This document shows positions 63,001 through 64,000 of a stretch of 64,000 bases of DNA, piece by piece. Positions within the stretch are counted from its first letter, which is position 1. The number at the start of each line of letters is the position of its first letter. Both the position numbers and the translations under genes were made by a program. The stretch is from Massilia sp. Leaf139 (GTDB lineage Bacteria; Pseudomonadota; Gammaproteobacteria; Burkholderiales; Burkholderiaceae_D), in assembly GCF_001424165.1 (NCBI RefSeq), contig NZ_LMOJ01000025.1, positions 141,012 to 205,011 on the forward strand. Reading direction: 5' to 3'. Under the pieces are notes generated by a model. It saw only the letters and a program-made list of their open reading frames with translations, searched no databases and had not been told where the DNA came from.

Positions 63001-63273
63001 GGCCGCGGTCGACAGGGCGGGATTGTGGATGTGCAGGGGGAAAGCGGCCAGGCCGGCGCCGATGGCGACCGCGGGCAGCACGCGCATGCCGCCGGCGGTG
63101 GCCAGGGCCAGGCCGACACCGGCGGGCGGGAACAGGGGCAAAGCGTAGCCCGCCGGCAGCGCGAGCCAGTTGTTGATGAGGCGCATCGCAAGATAGACCG
63201 CGATGATCGAGAGGCTGGCAACGAGGATCTGCGGCCAGCTCCAACGGGGGTAGTGGGGCGCCTTGCTGTCCAT
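60019..63273 (-). CDS. MASE1-CHASE-PAS-GGDEF-EAL cyclic-di-GMP protein
   Basis: A 1084-residue membrane signalling protein. A MASE1-type multi-helix region spans about residues 12-215. A periplasmic CHASE domain follows (about 250-440; IQGVNWAVPVQEAERAGFEDW), then a membrane helix, PAS (about 510-630; ILDNAADAIITVDAAGILVSANAA), GGDEF with intact GGDEF near 728, and EAL with EVLLRW near 858. Metal and catalytic residues of EAL are present (NLSARQF, ELEITETA, IDDFGTGYSS, KIDRGFV, EGVETEAQ), so phosphodiesterase activity is plausible despite EVL for EAL. The start is the ATG just before the first helix. Its 3' end overlaps the HDOD gene. Confidence 0.93.
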   Translation of the reverse strand: MDSKAPHYPRWSWPQILVASLSIIAVYLAMRLINNWLALPAGYALPLFPPAGVGLALATAGGMRVLPAVAIGAGLAAFPLHIHNPALSTAAAVFATLVGALGALLQAWLGASQFRRRMRPAIDSGHDVMVYFLLTPVICLTSATISVPTLYALGAFEEVAQLRFWFAWWAGDTLGVLLAAPLCWIICGSPRRLWRRRAPLVALPLLLASLSVVSIYRLALGWEHEQHLQPYRLKAQQTADVLQAEFNEHVRFVGTFARTLADTEHILARDKFLRIGSGYADGRAEIQGVNWAVPVQEAERAGFEDWVRRTVDPKFAGILDDQAGSLAPAGQRERYLPVLYTWPPENNRIRGVDFLAAPGRAAVAAKAMGTRRPVASEPFTLLSTPQLGIALLRAVGEGAGPPAGVLVFVLNAERLLQQAVARSGFDGFHAAMVDVTDGAALPVAGSLGQPQRDDYRVGLSFAGRNYQLSFRPTAAYMDAETGAASWSVLSAGLLLTGMLGALMLLISGERAVIEEQVADRTARLRDREARLEAILDNAADAIITVDAAGILVSANAATARLFGYPPQHLIGLSFGALVPNPGPGGDAGAELARLATAPPEDCVLEGRNARGETVPLSISVAPVLMGREAFFVCILRDLTEQQRSQERIYRLAHHDALTGLENRFALNVRLEQQLALARRHNEPAAVLFIDLDHFKKINDSLGHAAGDKLLVGAAERMKDLLREVDTLARLGGDEFIIVLAGPLTPDSVTTVAVRVVESLSQPYQLNGSTAHSGCSVGVALFPDDGEDASTLIRHADMAMYAAKREGRGNFQFFSPEMNAATHEHLLLENRMWGALHAEGFELYLQAQVELETGRVIGAEVLLRWNDQELGSVEPSRFIPVAEESGMIVPLGDWVLGQTMALLAQWQREGLEDLRLAVNLSARQFSGSSLLSRLDELVAHHGIDPSLMELEITETAAMRDPEATRQLLRQLRTRGFKLAIDDFGTGYSSLSYLKLFAIDRIKIDRGFVKDIEHNPNDAVIVAATIGLAHSLGLTVVAEGVETEAQWGFLRDKQGDEAQGYLFARPMPASEFREFIRRQVQPVPDA

Positions 63274-63366
63274 GTGCGGGGAGTATTTACATGCCTGAGG
63301 CATACAGTACCGCAGCGGGCGCTCAGGCGGCGCGCCACTCGTCGACGGCGCCTTGAAAAAAGAACC

Positions 63367-63396
63367 TTGCAGATTCCTACCCCCTACGGTTACAAT
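63367..63396 (+). promoter_or_regulatory. Upstream promoter of the tRNA-tuf operon
   Basis: TTGCAG and TACAAT are separated by 18 bases. It lies about 100 bases before tRNA-Tyr, giving a tandem arrangement with the stronger promoter nearer the tRNA. Confidence 0.45.
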
Positions 63397-63452
63397 CACG
63401 CCCCGAAGCAACGCTGCTATTTGAGCCAGGCCAAGAAGGTTGGCAAAAATAG

Positions 63453-63481
63453 TTGACAGCATGTTGAGCTTGCTTCATACT
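63453..63481 (+). promoter_or_regulatory. Main promoter of the tRNA-tuf operon
   Basis: A perfect -35 TTGACA is followed by a 17-base spacer and CATACT (4 of 6). The tRNA-Tyr gene starts 14 bases after the -10, so transcription would begin a few bases before the mature 5' end. The G/C-rich stretch after the -10 resembles a stringent discriminator. Confidence 0.7.
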
Positions 63482-63495
63482 CTGCGGTTCTTCGC

Positions 63496-63580
63496 GGTGG
63501 GGTGGCCGAGTGGTTAAAGGCAGCAGACTGTAAATCTGCCCTCTCTGAGTACGCTGGTTCGAATCCAGCCCCCACCACCA
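63496..63580 (+). tRNA. tRNA-Tyr (GTA)
   Basis: 85 bases with the acceptor stem GGTGGGG / CCCCACC, anticodon GTA in ACTGTAAATC, the long variable arm expected of bacterial tRNA-Tyr, the T-loop GTTCGAATC and an encoded CCA. Confidence 0.97.
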
Positions 63581-63618
63581 AATGAAGATGTCGTGAAGTC
63601 GAATTGAAGTTGTACCTC

Positions 63619-63692
63619 GCGGGTGTAGCTCAATGGTAGAGCAGAAGCCTTCCAAGCTTACGACGAGGGTTCGATTCCCTTCACCCGCTCCA
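63619..63692 (+). tRNA. tRNA-Gly (TCC)
   Basis: 74 bases with acceptor GCGGGTG / CACCCGC, anticodon TCC in CTTCCAAG, the T-loop GTTCGATTC and an encoded CCA. It is 38 bases after tRNA-Tyr. Confidence 0.97.
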
Positions 63693-63728
63693 GTAAATGC
63701 GCTGCAGTCTGTGCGGTGCAAACAATAA

Positions 63729-63803
<75 letters not shown>

Positions 63804-63880
63804 GAATTTAAAACGGCAGTGCGCTGTACTCGTCCGTCAGGTGTGCCTGGTAATTCTCAAAATATCGTTAGGAGTCTCAA

Positions 63881-64000
63881 ATGGCAAAAGGTAAATTCGA
63901 ACGGACCAAGCCGCACGTCAACGTCGGCACCATCGGTCACGTTGACCACGGCAAAACCACCCTGACGGCTGCAATCGCAACCGTTCTGTCGAAGAAGTTC
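63881..64000 (+). CDS. tuf: Elongation factor Tu, N-terminal part (runs off the window)
   Basis: The first 40 codons of EF-Tu, the GTPase that brings aminoacyl-tRNA to the ribosome. The start MAKGKFERTKPHVNVGTIGH and the P-loop GHVDHGKTT are unmistakable. AGGAG lies 7 bases before the ATG. It is cotranscribed with the three tRNA genes, 77 bases after tRNA-Thr. Confidence 0.97.
   Translation, partial: MAKGKFERTKPHVNVGTIGHVDHGKTTLTAAIATVLSKKF

Noticed and set aside
61165..63456. A 763-codon plus-strand open frame opposite the GGDEF-EAL gene
   Set aside because: The composition (Arg, Gln, His, Gly rich) and lack of motifs mark it as an antisense shadow of the real gene.

Overview
The window is high-GC, gene-dense chromosome from a betaproteobacterium, most likely an Oxalobacteraceae member of the Massilia/Telluria/Duganella/Janthinobacterium type. 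The evidence is gene order and family character. It carries hslUV, dksA, a COG0523 GTPase, xerC and a DUF484 gene, then dapF with two lpxL-like genes divergent from metK. An S-adenosylhomocysteine riboswitch precedes ahcY, which is followed by a small membrane protein and metF. The right end has tRNA-Tyr, tRNA-Gly, tRNA-Thr and tuf, and the porins are of Burkholderiales type. No insertion sequence, prophage, integrase-flanked island or CRISPR array was seen. The window is mostly core chromosome with a few accessory insertions.

Layout. 1-7461: the 3' part of a type II secretion operon (gspL fragment, M, N, D, E, F, C), tightly packed. 7501-10138: an XRE-type regulator divergent from an unusual metzincin-like protein with an alpha-helical repeat tail. 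10213-17436, all minus strand: a small basic protein, hslU, hslV (with a candidate heat-shock promoter), a protein with a duplicated helical/STAS-like module, a zinc-site-depleted DksA, a COG0523 metal GTPase with a His-rich loop, xerC and DUF484. 17548-22303: two porins and a Sel1-repeat protein lie between DUF484 and dapF. 22514-25098: dapF and two LpxL/HtrB-family acyltransferases. 25288-31274: methyl-cycle and one-carbon genes (metK, riboswitch plus ahcY, holin-like protein, metF, 5-formyl-THF cyclo-ligase), with an apparently truncated outer-membrane barrel gene between the last two. 31281-38733: a lytic transglycosylase, an NDUFA9-like protein, a GST, cca, a diguanylate cyclase and a GNAT enzyme. 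38872-43129: an Lrp regulator divergent from a giant indolepyruvate ferredoxin oxidoreductase. 43308-52217: a lipoprotein S41 protease, an M14 peptidase, a LytS/LytR-type pair, a TonB receptor, a histidine phosphatase and a GNAT enzyme. 52271-54409: ttcA, folB and a FolM-like reductase. 54465-63273: an NDUFAF7-like methyltransferase, a J-domain membrane protein, a pseudo-receiver/TPR protein, an HDOD-GAF protein and a MASE1-CHASE-PAS-GGDEF-EAL protein. 63367-64000: tandem promoters, three tRNA genes and the start of tuf.

How the parts work together. metK, ahcY, metF and the cyclo-ligase form an activated-methyl and folate module, with ahcY sensed through SAH. folB and the FolM-like reductase add a pterin step. 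dapF, the acyltransferases, the lytic transglycosylase, the porins and the T2SS serve the envelope. Two c-di-GMP enzymes, an HDOD protein and a non-canonical receiver indicate second-messenger signalling.

The most notable non-gene signals are a three-copy family of intergenic palindromic elements beginning TAGGGTGG, two of which supply the TAG stop codon of a flanking gene; the SAH riboswitch; and several dyads in divergent intergenic regions, the clearest beside the lrp gene.
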